Assembly (NCBI GenBank): GCA_029960905.1
Contig: JASBVU010000008.1
Location: forward strand, 1-15,475
Direction: 5' to 3'
Source of the DNA: Thermoanaerobacterium sp.
GTDB lineage: Bacteria > Bacillota > Thermoanaerobacteria > Thermoanaerobacterales > Thermoanaerobacteraceae
DNA length: 15,475 nucleotides
Part shown: positions 7,517 to 14,448 of the stretch, in pieces
Numbering within the stretch: the stretch's first letter is position 1
Layout: the number at the start of each line of letters is the position of its first letter
Translations under genes and position numbers: made by a program
The notes under the pieces: model-generated
Seen by the model: the letters and a program-made list of their open reading frames with translations, nothing else
What the model was told of the DNA's origin: nothing
Databases searched by the model: none

Positions 7517-7631
7517 GGTGCTAAATTAGGTCAATTTTTTTGTCGTACTTTGTCAATCCATGTAATATATTGTCGAAACTGCGACCGTTTTCCGGTCATC
7601 AATAAATTTATATAATAATTATTACCTCCAT

Positions 7632-7654
7632 AAAAAAGACAGGCATCAAGCCTG
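7632..7654 (-). terminator. Intrinsic terminator after the Rpn-like gene
   Basis: CAGGC-TTGAT-GCCTG on the minus strand (7654-7640), with flanking G-T/T-G extension, is followed by six T residues (7637-7632). It begins ten bases after the stop codon at 7664. Confidence 0.75.
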
Positions 7655-7663
7655 CTTATAATC

Positions 7664-8454
7664 CTAATTCATCAATTTTTTTATCTCCTCTTTTGGCAAC
7701 CCTGTAATCTCTGCTATTCTGTCAATGTCCATACCTTCTTTTAATAATTTTTTTGCTATTGAAATTTTTTCTTCTTTTGCGCCTTTCTCAATACCTTTTT
7801 CTATTATCATTTTGTATGTTTCTGATTCTTCAATTCTAAACATTTTTACCACCTCCGAAAAAACTTTCTCAATAACTTCTCTTTTATAAACTATACCCGA
7901 TAATATCTCTGCCTTAAATGCTATGTCTTTCTTTTTGTTTATATCTAACGGAATATCTTTTATAGCCTCAACACATCTTTCCAAATATTTTCTCCTTCTT
8001 CTTTCCTTCTATTTTGATCCATCAGCGGGAGAAGCGAATATAAATCATAATAATCTGTCCCTACAACATCAGTATATTTTATGTCACCAACATTTATTAT
8101 CCTGTATCTATAGTCTAATGTGTTTTGTTCTCCAAAGTCGTAACTTAAGCTATTTTTCATGTTTGCATTATCTTTGCCTATATAAACAACTATCTGATAT
8201 GGTAAGAGATTATGCTTTTCCATTATCTCAAGCGAATATCTTAACATCCTATAAGGCATTTTTCCGTCATTTTCTGATTGAAATTCTATATGCACAGCGA
8301 CATTTCCTTTATCAGTAGTACATTTGAATATCATGTCGCTGTCCCTTCGTTCTATTCTTGCAAATTCTATATTAAGTTCATCAATCTTTGTATATTGCAA
8401 TCCAAGAAAATAACTCATTATGTCATCAGCCATATCCGAAAAAATATTTTTCAT
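7664..8454 (-). pseudogene. Rpn-family / PD-(D/E)XK nuclease-like transposase, frameshifted
   Basis: Two overlapping frames together make one protein of about 263 residues, normal for recombination-promoting nuclease (Rpn, PDDEXK_2-type) proteins. The N-terminal frame (8454-7960, 164 residues) has the nuclease core: Asp near RRDSDMIF (residues 37-44) and the VHIEFQS strand carrying Glu and Gln (an ExQ variant of ExK), followed by MPYRMLRYSLEIME. The C-terminal frame (to 7664) gives LERCVEAIKDIP and ends in a charged helical tail, EKGAKEEKISIAKKLLKEG. Adding one A to the run near 7990 (GAAAATATTTGG) joins them as EEGEKYLERCVEAI, typical of the family. I therefore call one missing base. The upstream ATG lacks a clear ribosome binding site. 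Known Rpn proteins cleave DNA and promote RecA-independent recombination in E. coli. Activity here is doubtful unless the shift is a sequencing error. Confidence 0.8.
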
Positions 8455-8513
8455 CGTTATATCATATTTCTAGCTCATACTTCTTCCTTCCATTTCTCTT
8501 CATCTCACCTTTA

Positions 8514-8522
8514 ATTATATCA
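8514..8522 (-). promoter_or_regulatory. Extended -10 promoter of the Rpn-like gene
   Basis: TGATATAAT (8522-8514, minus strand) is an extended -10 match. No good -35 is seen at 17 bases (CTGTAT). Initiation near 8507 would leave a leader of about 50 bases before the ATG at 8454. Confidence 0.5.
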
Positions 8523-8554
8523 TATGAATATAAAAAATACAGATTATTGCCATA

Positions 8555-8584
8555 ACATTTTTATATCAAAATTTTGTAGCAATA
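8555..8584. repeat. 30-bp perfect direct repeat, copy B
   Basis: Identical over 30 bases to 6704-6733 but here intergenic, 15 bases after the stop of the propeller protein gene and upstream of the Rpn-like gene promoter. With flanking bases it can form a long hairpin on the minus strand (TATTGC pairing with GCAATA near 8584 and 8545), followed by a T-rich stretch, so it may also act as a weak transcript end. Confidence 0.9.
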
Positions 8585-8599
8585 CTTTAATCCTATATA

Positions 8600-10552
8600 C
8601 TATGGAATGCTTACTTCAGATTTTTCCGGATTGTATTTATAATAGAGATACTGATCATTTGTATTTACATTAAATATGAGCATGTCTTTATCCCAAAAAC
8701 TTGAGTTTAAGGCTTGGATGTCTGTATCTTCAATCAATGATTGCAAATCTATTTTTTTATTATCATTTAAATCGTAGACATACGTTTTAGCTTTATTTTG
8801 TGCTGTCATATAATCTGCTGCAAGGTATCTCCCACTTTCATCGATCTTAAGTTCAAAGAAGCTGCCGCTATTAATACTATCAATCATTTTGAATTTTTTG
8901 CTGTTTAAGTCGTAACTTGCCAATTTCACACTTTGTTTATCTGTCTTTTGTATTGTAAATACGAGAGTATGAGTCTTGCTGCTGTACGCTATTGGTCCAA
9001 ATCTATAGTCTCCATCTGACAAATACTGTTTTGGAATATCGGTTTTGTCAAATAGTTTTACATTACTTTGTCCTTCTACCTTGTACAAAGCGCCATTTTT
9101 AATCACATACTCTTCCTTGCCTATATTTTTTGTACTATCTATTACATAGCCATTGCTGTCGGGTATCAAATAATACCTCGATTTTTCCATGGAATAGTAG
9201 CTATCCATCGTATAGGCGTATTCTAGTACAGCATCAACATATATTTTCCCACCTTCAGTGCCTGACGATAGTATTGTATATCCCACTGGATGAGGATTTG
9301 ATATTGTAAGCAACTGTGGCGGATTTTTCATAAGCATTTTTGCAAAATCATCATCTCTAACTAACAATGCTTGTAAATACCTTCTTACAACATCTTTTGC
9401 ACTGATTTTTTCTTTGCTCAAATCTATCTTCATTAGACGCATTACATTACCATTCACGTCTACATTTTTGTTTTTCATAACGAAAATACTGTTTGAGCTG
9501 CTATTCCAGACAGGATTAAAGTAACTATATAAACCGTTGACAACAAGGCTTTGAGGTAAATTTAATGATTTTAAATTTTTAAGCCAATCTTCAACAACAT
9601 CTTTTTTAGGTATATTTAACGTTATTTGCTTCTTAATTTCAAAATTTGCTGCATCTGTAATCCAAATATTTGACATTGATTCCTTGATGCTTATGTTATC
9701 TTTCATGATATCTGTTTTAATCTGTTGTTTTTCGTATGCAATATAATTGCCATCCGGAGAGACTGATGGGAATCTGCCTTCATCGACTGTTTTTTCAATA
9801 TTGCTATTTAGATCTTTGTACAGTATTTTACCATCTCTTTCGAATACTATCGCATTAACACCCTTTACAAAAGAACCATATGATCCATCAGCGACTTTAT
9901 CAGATTTTAGAGTCTTTAAATCTAATTCGTACAATGATGATTCTTTTTCATAAAATCCGTGATTATCTCTTGGCGCAATAATCTTTTTCGTATAAATCAT
10001 TTTCCTGCCATCAGGTGAAAATGAAGGCTGCTCGTAATATGTGTCTGTATCAGCATTACCGCCTTTTACTAAAAGCCTCGTATTATTTGTCTTAATATAC
10101 TGCTCGTATATACTATTGTCAGATACATATACCAATTTGTTGCCATCTGCGGATATACTTACAAAACCAATATCCCCATCAGCAACTTTAGCAAATCCGT
10201 TATTATTGTACTTATATAATCCTTTATCGGCTATAGACATATAAATCGTGCCGTCATGTTCAGCCATCCCAGCAATATTGTTACCACTTCCTACATCAAC
10301 AAATGACATCTGGTTGGCTATCTTGAGATCTGCTGCACTGATTTTTTGAATAATTGTATCTGGAATTTTCTTGATATTAAAAGAGTAAAGCACCGTCAAT
10401 AAACATGCTGCAGCAGCCGCTGTTATGAAAAGTCTTTTTATCCAATTGTTATTCTTTTTAAATCTCTTGCGAAGCTTCCTCTTTAGTTCCATATTTACAG
10501 GTATTTGCTCTTTTATCCTATTAAGGTTATTTTCTATTCTCTCATCATCCAT
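8600..10552 (-). CDS. Putative membrane anti-sigma factor with TolB/PD40-like propeller domains
   Basis: This 650-residue protein probably restrains the ECF sigma encoded three bases upstream and senses something outside the cell. Residues 1-37 are cytosolic and strongly basic near the end (KRKLRKRFKKNNNWIKR). Residues about 39-60 are one membrane span (LFITAAAAACLLTVLYSF). Outside, PD40/TolB-like strands are visible: VSISADGNKLVYVS, PSFSPDGRKMIYT and PSVSPDGNYIAYE. A middle part around residues 385-490 (DVVRRYLQALLVRDDDFAKM onward) resembles an NTF2-like insert, and a second beta-rich region with YDLNSKKFKMID and YVYDLNDNKKIDL follows. No zinc-binding HxxxCxxC anti-sigma motif is seen. The anti-sigma role is inferred from gene pairing and topology. 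The ligand is unknown. Start ATG 10552 has GGAGGG about 8 bases upstream, inside the end of the sigma gene. Confidence 0.8.
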   Translation of the reverse strand: MDDERIENNLNRIKEQIPVNMELKRKLRKRFKKNNNWIKRLFITAAAAACLLTVLYSFNIKKIPDTIIQKISAADLKIANQMSFVDVGSGNNIAGMAEHDGTIYMSIADKGLYKYNNNGFAKVADGDIGFVSISADGNKLVYVSDNSIYEQYIKTNNTRLLVKGGNADTDTYYEQPSFSPDGRKMIYTKKIIAPRDNHGFYEKESSLYELDLKTLKSDKVADGSYGSFVKGVNAIVFERDGKILYKDLNSNIEKTVDEGRFPSVSPDGNYIAYEKQQIKTDIMKDNISIKESMSNIWITDAANFEIKKQITLNIPKKDVVEDWLKNLKSLNLPQSLVVNGLYSYFNPVWNSSSNSIFVMKNKNVDVNGNVMRLMKIDLSKEKISAKDVVRRYLQALLVRDDDFAKMLMKNPPQLLTISNPHPVGYTILSSGTEGGKIYVDAVLEYAYTMDSYYSMEKSRYYLIPDSNGYVIDSTKNIGKEEYVIKNGALYKVEGQSNVKLFDKTDIPKQYLSDGDYRFGPIAYSSKTHTLVFTIQKTDKQSVKLASYDLNSKKFKMIDSINSGSFFELKIDESGRYLAADYMTAQNKAKTYVYDLNDNKKIDLQSLIEDTDIQALNSSFWDKDMLIFNVNTNDQYLYYKYNPEKSEVSIP

Positions 10553-10555
10553 CTT

Positions 10556-11044
10556 TTAACCCTCCAAGCAAATATTTACAAGCTTCTTGAGCTTCTGAAT
10601 TATTCTGTATGATTTCATCTTAACTGCATCCTCAGTTTTATCAAGCAATAATGATAATTCTTTGTTTGACAAATTTGAAAAATATTTAAGCCCTACTATC
10701 TCAATTTCCTCCTTCGGTAAACTGTATAATGATTTTTTTAAGCAGTTTAGCTCCGCTTCCTTATCAAACTTATTTTCAAAGACATCTGGATATGTGAAAG
10801 CATCAAGGTCGTCGCCAAACGCTATATCTTTTTTCTTTTTGTAAAAATCTACGACTGTATTTCTTGCTATTGCGAAAATCCATGCTTTTACATTAGAATT
10901 GATACTGCCGTAATTTTCATACGCTTTTTTGAAAATATCGCTGACAATGTCATCCACATCCCAACCATTGCCAACCTTAAAATACACGTATCTGTAGACA
11001 TCGTCGAAAAAACTTTCATATATGTCTAAAAAATTTCTTTTCAC
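10556..11044 (-). CDS. ECF-type RNA polymerase sigma factor (leftward module)
   Basis: A group 4 sigma factor of 162 residues. Region 2 spans roughly residues 8-70 (YESFFDDVYRYVYFKVG, then DVDDIVSDIFKKAYENYG and WIFAIARNTVVDFYKKKK). Region 4 lies near the C-terminus (LPKEEIEIVGLKYFSNLSNK, then KTEDAVKMKSYRIIQKLKK). The frame stays open back to an ATG at 11086, but I choose GTG at 11044: GGAGGGAGG (11060-11052) lies seven bases before it, and the ATG falls inside the ECF-type promoter, upstream of the expected transcription start. The GTG start gives MKRNFLDIYESF, typical of the family. The promoter (11069-11095) has an ECF-like pattern, implying autoregulation. The next gene, three bases downstream, encodes its likely membrane anti-sigma factor. 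Confidence 0.88.
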   Translation of the reverse strand: MKRNFLDIYESFFDDVYRYVYFKVGNGWDVDDIVSDIFKKAYENYGSINSNVKAWIFAIARNTVVDFYKKKKDIAFGDDLDAFTYPDVFENKFDKEAELNCLKKSLYSLPKEEIEIVGLKYFSNLSNKELSLLLDKTEDAVKMKSYRIIQKLKKLVNICLEG

Positions 11045-11068
11045 CGCCAAACCTCCCTCCAAATATAT

Positions 11069-11095
11069 AGACGAATTAATTTTCATATAGTAACA
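11069..11095 (-). promoter_or_regulatory. ECF-sigma-type promoter P1 of the leftward sigma gene
   Basis: TGTTAC (11095-11090) and GTCT (11072-11069, preceded by C to give CGTCT) are separated by 17 bases on the minus strand, followed by ATATATTTGGAG. The pattern recurs at 6174-6200 and 12587-12613. Predicted initiation near 11062 gives a leader of only about 18 bases that is nearly all Shine-Dalgarno. Confidence 0.7.
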
Positions 11096-11201
11096 CTTTT
11101 TATAATAAATTTATTTTTGCAATTTTAAGTATAAATATCTACAAAAACATATTTTATTACATGCAGAAATTTTTGTTAAATATCTCACAGGAAAAGTTTT
11201 A

Positions 11202-11210
11202 TGATATAAT
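11202..11210 (+). promoter_or_regulatory. Extended -10 promoter of the rightward sigma gene
   Basis: TGATATAAT is an extended -10 match about 55 bases before the preferred TTG start at 11266. No convincing -35 is seen 17 bases upstream, and no copy of the ECF-type pattern was found here, so this module looks SigA-driven rather than autoregulated. Confidence 0.5.
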
Positions 11211-11265
11211 CTATTTGACATGCTTAAAATTTTGTGGATTAGCATGGACAAGGGAGGGAAAAAAT

Positions 11266-11823
11266 TTGCTCATCTTATTTGACACAATTACAGATGAAAG
11301 TCAAAGGAAAAAGGTCGAAGATATATATGTAAATTACAGTAAAGATATGTTTAAAGTAGCATACAACATTTTAAACGACTATCAATTAGCACAAGATGCT
11401 GTCCAATCTGCTTTCATAAATATTATCAACTACATCGAAAAAATTTCTGATTATGACTGTAACAAAATAAGGGCATTAGTTGTTATTATAGTTAGAAACA
11501 TCTCAATAAATATGTACAAACAAATAAAGCGGCAAAAAAATTTATTTATTGAAGATGCAGATGAGTTTTTCCATGATGACTCAGAGCCATTTGACGAGAA
11601 GTTAATAAACGGTGACATTTTTAGAAGAGTATCCGAAAAGGTAAAGGAGCTAAAAACAGAGTACGCAGACATTATTTCTTTAAAATACTACTACGGATAC
11701 TCCAATAAAGACATCGCAAATCTTTTAAACATCACACAAGACAATGTAAGGATAAGACTGTATCGTGCGCGGCAAAGCCTTAAGAATGCTTTATACGAAT
11801 ATAAAGGAGATGTGAAAATATGA
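11266..11823 (+). CDS. ECF-type RNA polymerase sigma factor (rightward module)
   Basis: A group 4 sigma factor of 185 residues. Region 2 includes YVNYSKDMFKVAYNILNDY, QLAQDAVQSAFINIINYIEK and VVIIVRNISINMYKQIKRQK. Region 4 includes KTEYADIISLKYYYGYSNKD and IANLLNITQDNVRIRLYRAR. The two are joined by an acidic linker rich in Asp and Glu. The frame extends back to an ATG at 11161, but that lies upstream of the predicted promoter and lacks a ribosome binding site. The TTG at 11266 follows AGGGAGGG (11251-11258) by seven bases and gives a normal family length, so I choose it. The stop overlaps the next start by four bases (ATGA), coupling it to its likely anti-sigma factor. It is divergent from the other ECF module. 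Confidence 0.87.
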   Translation: MLILFDTITDESQRKKVEDIYVNYSKDMFKVAYNILNDYQLAQDAVQSAFINIINYIEKISDYDCNKIRALVVIIVRNISINMYKQIKRQKNLFIEDADEFFHDDSEPFDEKLINGDIFRRVSEKVKELKTEYADIISLKYYYGYSNKDIANLLNITQDNVRIRLYRARQSLKNALYEYKGDVKI

Positions 11824-12575
11824 AAGACCTTTACGATGAAAAGCTAAAATCTGAAAGCAAAATATTTGAAGCATTGCTGGAATATGCAGGGGCTTGCCAT
11901 GTAAACAACATAATTAACGATCTCGATGCAGAAGCCAATGGTGAAGAAGTACCTTATCCTGAAGAATTAAGCATTAAAATCAGAAAGATGTTAAGACATC
12001 ACAAAAGAAAAGAAGCAGTCAAAAAGTTCTTCACATCGGCAAAAAAAGTTTTCCCAAAAGTTGCGGTATTCTTCTTTGTGGCTTTTATTGGCTTCACTTT
12101 GGCAATAACAACTGTTTCTGCCTTTAGAGCTCGCGTATTTAACCTCATAATTGAAATCAAAAAAGATTATACAGACATAAAATTAAAAGAAAACAGTGAG
12201 CCTAATGCATCTTCTTCAACATCAATGGTGCCAGCCAACTGGGAAAATGAATATTATCTTTCATACGTACCACATGGGTTCAAGATAAGCAAGGTAGAGT
12301 CACAGGAAATAACCAAAATCATTCAGTATACAAATGATAAAGGTGATTTCATAATTTTCAGCCAAAGTTCCAATGAAAACACTGATATGATGGTAGACAC
12401 AGAAAATGCTGTCACACAAAAGATTGATGTAAACGGCTATGAGGGTATCTTAGTCCAAAAAAATGGTTTAAACACCATTGTCTGGAGGAAAGACAACAAT
12501 TTATTCTCTTTAATGTCTAAAATCGATAAAAATGAGCTCATAAAAGCTGCCAATAGCATCAAACTGAAAAAATAA
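11820..12575 (+). CDS. Putative single-pass anti-sigma factor (DUF4367-like)
   Basis: A 251-residue protein that probably holds the adjacent ECF sigma at the membrane. Residues 1-78 are cytosolic and charged (MKDLYDEKLKSESKIFEALL onward, then a basic stretch HHKRKEAVKKFF). Residues about 80-102 form one membrane span (VAVFFFVAFIGFTLAITTVS). The outer domain has the DUF4367 look: NWENEYYLSYVPHGFKISKV, IIQYTNDKGDFIIFSQS, VNGYEGILVQKNGLNTIVWR and a terminal helix ELIKAANSIKLKK. No zinc anti-sigma motif is seen. Its ATG overlaps the sigma stop by four bases, the standard arrangement of sigma/anti-sigma pairs. Assignment to DUF4367 is by eye; the anti-sigma role is inferred from context. An ECF-type promoter begins 12 bases after the stop. 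Confidence 0.82.
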   Translation: MKDLYDEKLKSESKIFEALLEYAGACHVNNIINDLDAEANGEEVPYPEELSIKIRKMLRHHKRKEAVKKFFTSAKKVFPKVAVFFFVAFIGFTLAITTVSAFRARVFNLIIEIKKDYTDIKLKENSEPNASSSTSMVPANWENEYYLSYVPHGFKISKVESQEITKIIQYTNDKGDFIIFSQSSNENTDMMVDTENAVTQKIDVNGYEGILVQKNGLNTIVWRKDNNLFSLMSKIDKNELIKAANSIKLKK

Positions 12576-12586
12576 TTTATTTTAAC

Positions 12587-12613
12587 TGTAACAAAATTAA
12601 TGCTTATTTGTCT
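12587..12613 (+). promoter_or_regulatory. ECF-sigma-type promoter P3
   Basis: TGTAAC (12587-12592) and GTCT (12610-12613) are 17 bases apart, followed by AATATATATGGAGA and, slightly further, AAATTAATATAG. Both the boxes and the downstream bases match promoter P2 (6174-6200). It lies 12 bases after the anti-sigma gene and 39 bases before the 36-residue ORF. Confidence 0.65.
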
Positions 12614-12651
12614 AATATATATGGAGAAAAAATTAATATAGAGGGGATTTA

Positions 12652-12762
12652 ATGTTGAAGAAGAATTTTATTAGAGCATTTTTAATAGTCTTTTTAATCA
12701 TAGTCGTAAACTATGCGATATTTTACGGCATATTTTCTCTATATATGGCCATTCATCCCTGA
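12652..12762 (+). CDS. Putative 36-residue single-pass membrane peptide
   Basis: The frame begins MLKKNFIRAF, continues with a long hydrophobic segment of Leu, Ile, Val and Phe (LIVFLIIVVNYAIFYGIFSL) and ends YMAIHP. GAGGGG (12641-12646) lies five bases before the ATG, a strong ribosome binding site for so small an ORF. It is preceded by ECF-type promoter P3 and followed about 35 bases later by a hairpin terminator, making a complete transcription unit. Size, positive N-terminus, single span and promoter resemble the 38-residue ORF at 5972-6088, though sequence similarity between the peptides is weak. No family recognised. Possible roles, such as a membrane-stress peptide or a modulator of a membrane protein, are only guesses. 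Confidence 0.65.
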   Translation: MLKKNFIRAFLIVFLIIVVNYAIFYGIFSLYMAIHP

Positions 12763-12794
12763 CAGAATAGCATAAACAGCAATTATATGTATAT

Positions 12795-12824
12795 AAAAAA
12801 GCCTTGGTCATCATCCAAGGCTTT
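12795..12824. terminator. Intrinsic terminator, probably bidirectional
   Basis: A 10-bp perfect stem (AAAGCCTTGG / CCAAGGCTTT, 12798-12807 and 12815-12824) with a 7-base loop has a T run on the minus-strand side (12800-12795), five bases after the permease stop. On the plus strand the T tract is shorter (TTTAT) but could still end the small-peptide transcript. Confidence 0.85.
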
Positions 12825-12828
12825 ATCA

Positions 12829-14289
12829 TCATACTTCTTTATAAAGGCTTTCGACTTTGACACCTTTGTAATCACTTTGCGCAAGTTTGCTGTGCCTATA
12901 TCCGTAAAATGCATATATGATAATCCCCAACACAAACCATACTATAAACCTTATCCATGTCTCAAGAGGCAGCGAAATCATCAAAAATACAGTTGAAGCA
13001 ATGGATAAGATAGGCACTAAAGGCACAAGCGGACATCTAAATTTTCTCGGAAGTTCAGGCTTTGTGTACCTCAAAACAATAACAGCTACTGATACAAGAA
13101 CAAATGCAAACATAGTTCCTATATTCACAAGCTTTGCAAGTTCATCGATGGAGAAAAATCCTGCAACAACTGCCGCAAATAATGCAACTATTATAGTGCT
13201 TGCAACAGGCGTTTTGTGCTTCTCATGGAGTTTTGAAAGAAATGGCGGCAAAAGTCCATCTCTTGACATAGCAAAGAATATCCTCGTCTGTCCATACATC
13301 ATTACCAAAAGAACCGTCGTTATCCCTGCTATTGCACCGAAAGAAACTAATCCTGACGCCCAGTTTATGCCGAGGCTGGTTAGCGCAAATGCCACAGGTT
13401 CAGGCGTATTAAGTTTTGTATATGATACGACACCTGTCAATATTGCAGCAACGACTATATACAAAAGTGTGCTGATACCTAATGAACCTAAAATTCCTAT
13501 AGGCATATCCCTTTCAGGGTTTTTTGTCTCCTCAGCCGCAGTTGACACAGAATCAAACCCAATGTAAGCGAAAAATATTATTGCAGCGCCTGAAAATACT
13601 CCCTTCCATCCAAACGGCAAAAATGGCTTCCAGTTTGATGGATGTACATGCCATACAGCGACAGCTATGAAAAACAGTATTACCATCACTTTAAATATAA
13701 CAGCGATATTATTCAATATTGAACTTTCTTTTGTACCAAAAAGCAGGATTACTCCCAACAACAAAACTATGCCGATAGCTGGTAGATTTATTATTCCACC
13801 ATGTGCAGAGCTTGCTGAATTTGCAGCCCATACAGGTATGTTAACGCCAAAGCTGTGAAGCAAACTTGTGAAATATCCTGACCAACCCAAAGCAATGGCA
13901 GGTATAGCGAAAGCATACTCCAGTATCAAATCCCATCCTATTATCCAAGCGAATATTTCACCAAGTGCCACATAACTGTAGCTATACGTAGATCCTGCTG
14001 CAGGAAATGTAGATGCAAATTCTGCATAACTTAGTGCGGCAAAAGAGCAAGCAATTCCTGAAAGAACAAATGATAATATAAGACCTGGTCCTGCATATTT
14101 TGCAGCCGCAACGCCAGTCAATACGAAAATACCTGTACCGATTATGGCACCAATCCCAAAGAGAATAAGATCAAACCATGATAGTGATTTTTTCAATGCA
14201 TGTTTTTGGTCCTGTGTGTCATCTATTATCATGTCAAGAGATTTTTTTCTTAATATATTTGAACTTCCACCATTTTCCTTGCGAGCCAT
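12829..14289 (-). CDS. APC-family amino acid permease (YhdG/CAT type)
   Basis: A 486-residue cytoplasmic-membrane transporter with about 12 hydrophobic segments, taking up amino acids by secondary transport. Family landmarks are the first-span motif GIGAIIGTGIFVLTG (residues 45-59), YAEFASTFPAAGSTYSY, the loop FFAYIGFDSVSTAAEETKNP (near 238-257) and YGQTRIFFAMSRDGLLPPF. Length and motifs fit the cationic/branched-chain subgroup (YhdG, BcaP, YfnA), but substrate cannot be told from sequence. The start is ATG at 14289, preceded about 11 bases by GGGGG. It forms a single-gene unit, with its own promoter at 14364-14392 and a strong terminator right after the stop, and has no evident link to the sigma modules. 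Confidence 0.92.
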   Translation of the reverse strand: MARKENGGSSNILRKKSLDMIIDDTQDQKHALKKSLSWFDLILFGIGAIIGTGIFVLTGVAAAKYAGPGLILSFVLSGIACSFAALSYAEFASTFPAAGSTYSYSYVALGEIFAWIIGWDLILEYAFAIPAIALGWSGYFTSLLHSFGVNIPVWAANSASSAHGGIINLPAIGIVLLLGVILLFGTKESSILNNIAVIFKVMVILFFIAVAVWHVHPSNWKPFLPFGWKGVFSGAAIIFFAYIGFDSVSTAAEETKNPERDMPIGILGSLGISTLLYIVVAAILTGVVSYTKLNTPEPVAFALTSLGINWASGLVSFGAIAGITTVLLVMMYGQTRIFFAMSRDGLLPPFLSKLHEKHKTPVASTIIVALFAAVVAGFFSIDELAKLVNIGTMFAFVLVSVAVIVLRYTKPELPRKFRCPLVPLVPILSIASTVFLMISLPLETWIRFIVWFVLGIIIYAFYGYRHSKLAQSDYKGVKVESLYKEV

Positions 14290-14363
14290 CTTATATTTAT
14301 CCCCCAGTTTTAATTAGATTTAACTATTTTAAATTAATTACTTAAAATAGGATATTTTATTTT

Positions 14364-14392
14364 ATTATAATTAAAATTATAATGGGTCGCAA
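14364..14392 (-). promoter_or_regulatory. SigA-type promoter of the amino acid permease gene
   Basis: TTGCGA (14392-14387) and TATAAT (14369-14364) are separated by 17 bases on the minus strand. A second TTGCGA lies about 17 bases further upstream, so the element is locally repeated. The leader of about 70 bases to the ATG is very AT-rich and no riboswitch is recognised in it. Confidence 0.75.
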
Positions 14393-14431
14393 ATAAGTTT
14401 TTCGCAACTATTAAAAATTTTTTGCAAATAT

Positions 14432-14448
14432 AAAAAGACGCTTACGTC
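14432..14448 (-). terminator. Short intrinsic terminator after the RNA methyltransferase gene
   Basis: GACG-TAAG-CGTC (14448-14437, minus strand) followed by five T residues overlaps the stop codon of the gene. The stem is only four base pairs, so efficiency is uncertain. Confidence 0.45.

Noticed and set aside
7571..7577. TGTCGAA, a perfect Spo0A-box core
   Set aside because: A seven-base match is expected by chance about once or twice in a window this size on two strands, and its position about 55 bases upstream of the nearest -35 box gives no support.
11044..11086. ATG at 11086 as start of the leftward sigma factor
   Set aside because: It falls in the promoter spacer upstream of the predicted transcription start and lacks a ribosome binding site; the GTG at 11044 has an ideal one.
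11161..11265. ATG at 11161 as start of the rightward sigma factor
   Set aside because: It precedes the extended -10 promoter, has no ribosome binding site and would add 35 residues not typical of ECF sigma factors.
12917..13567. 216-codon plus-strand open frame
   Set aside because: It lies wholly antisense to the APC permease and has no ribosome binding site or recognisable domain.
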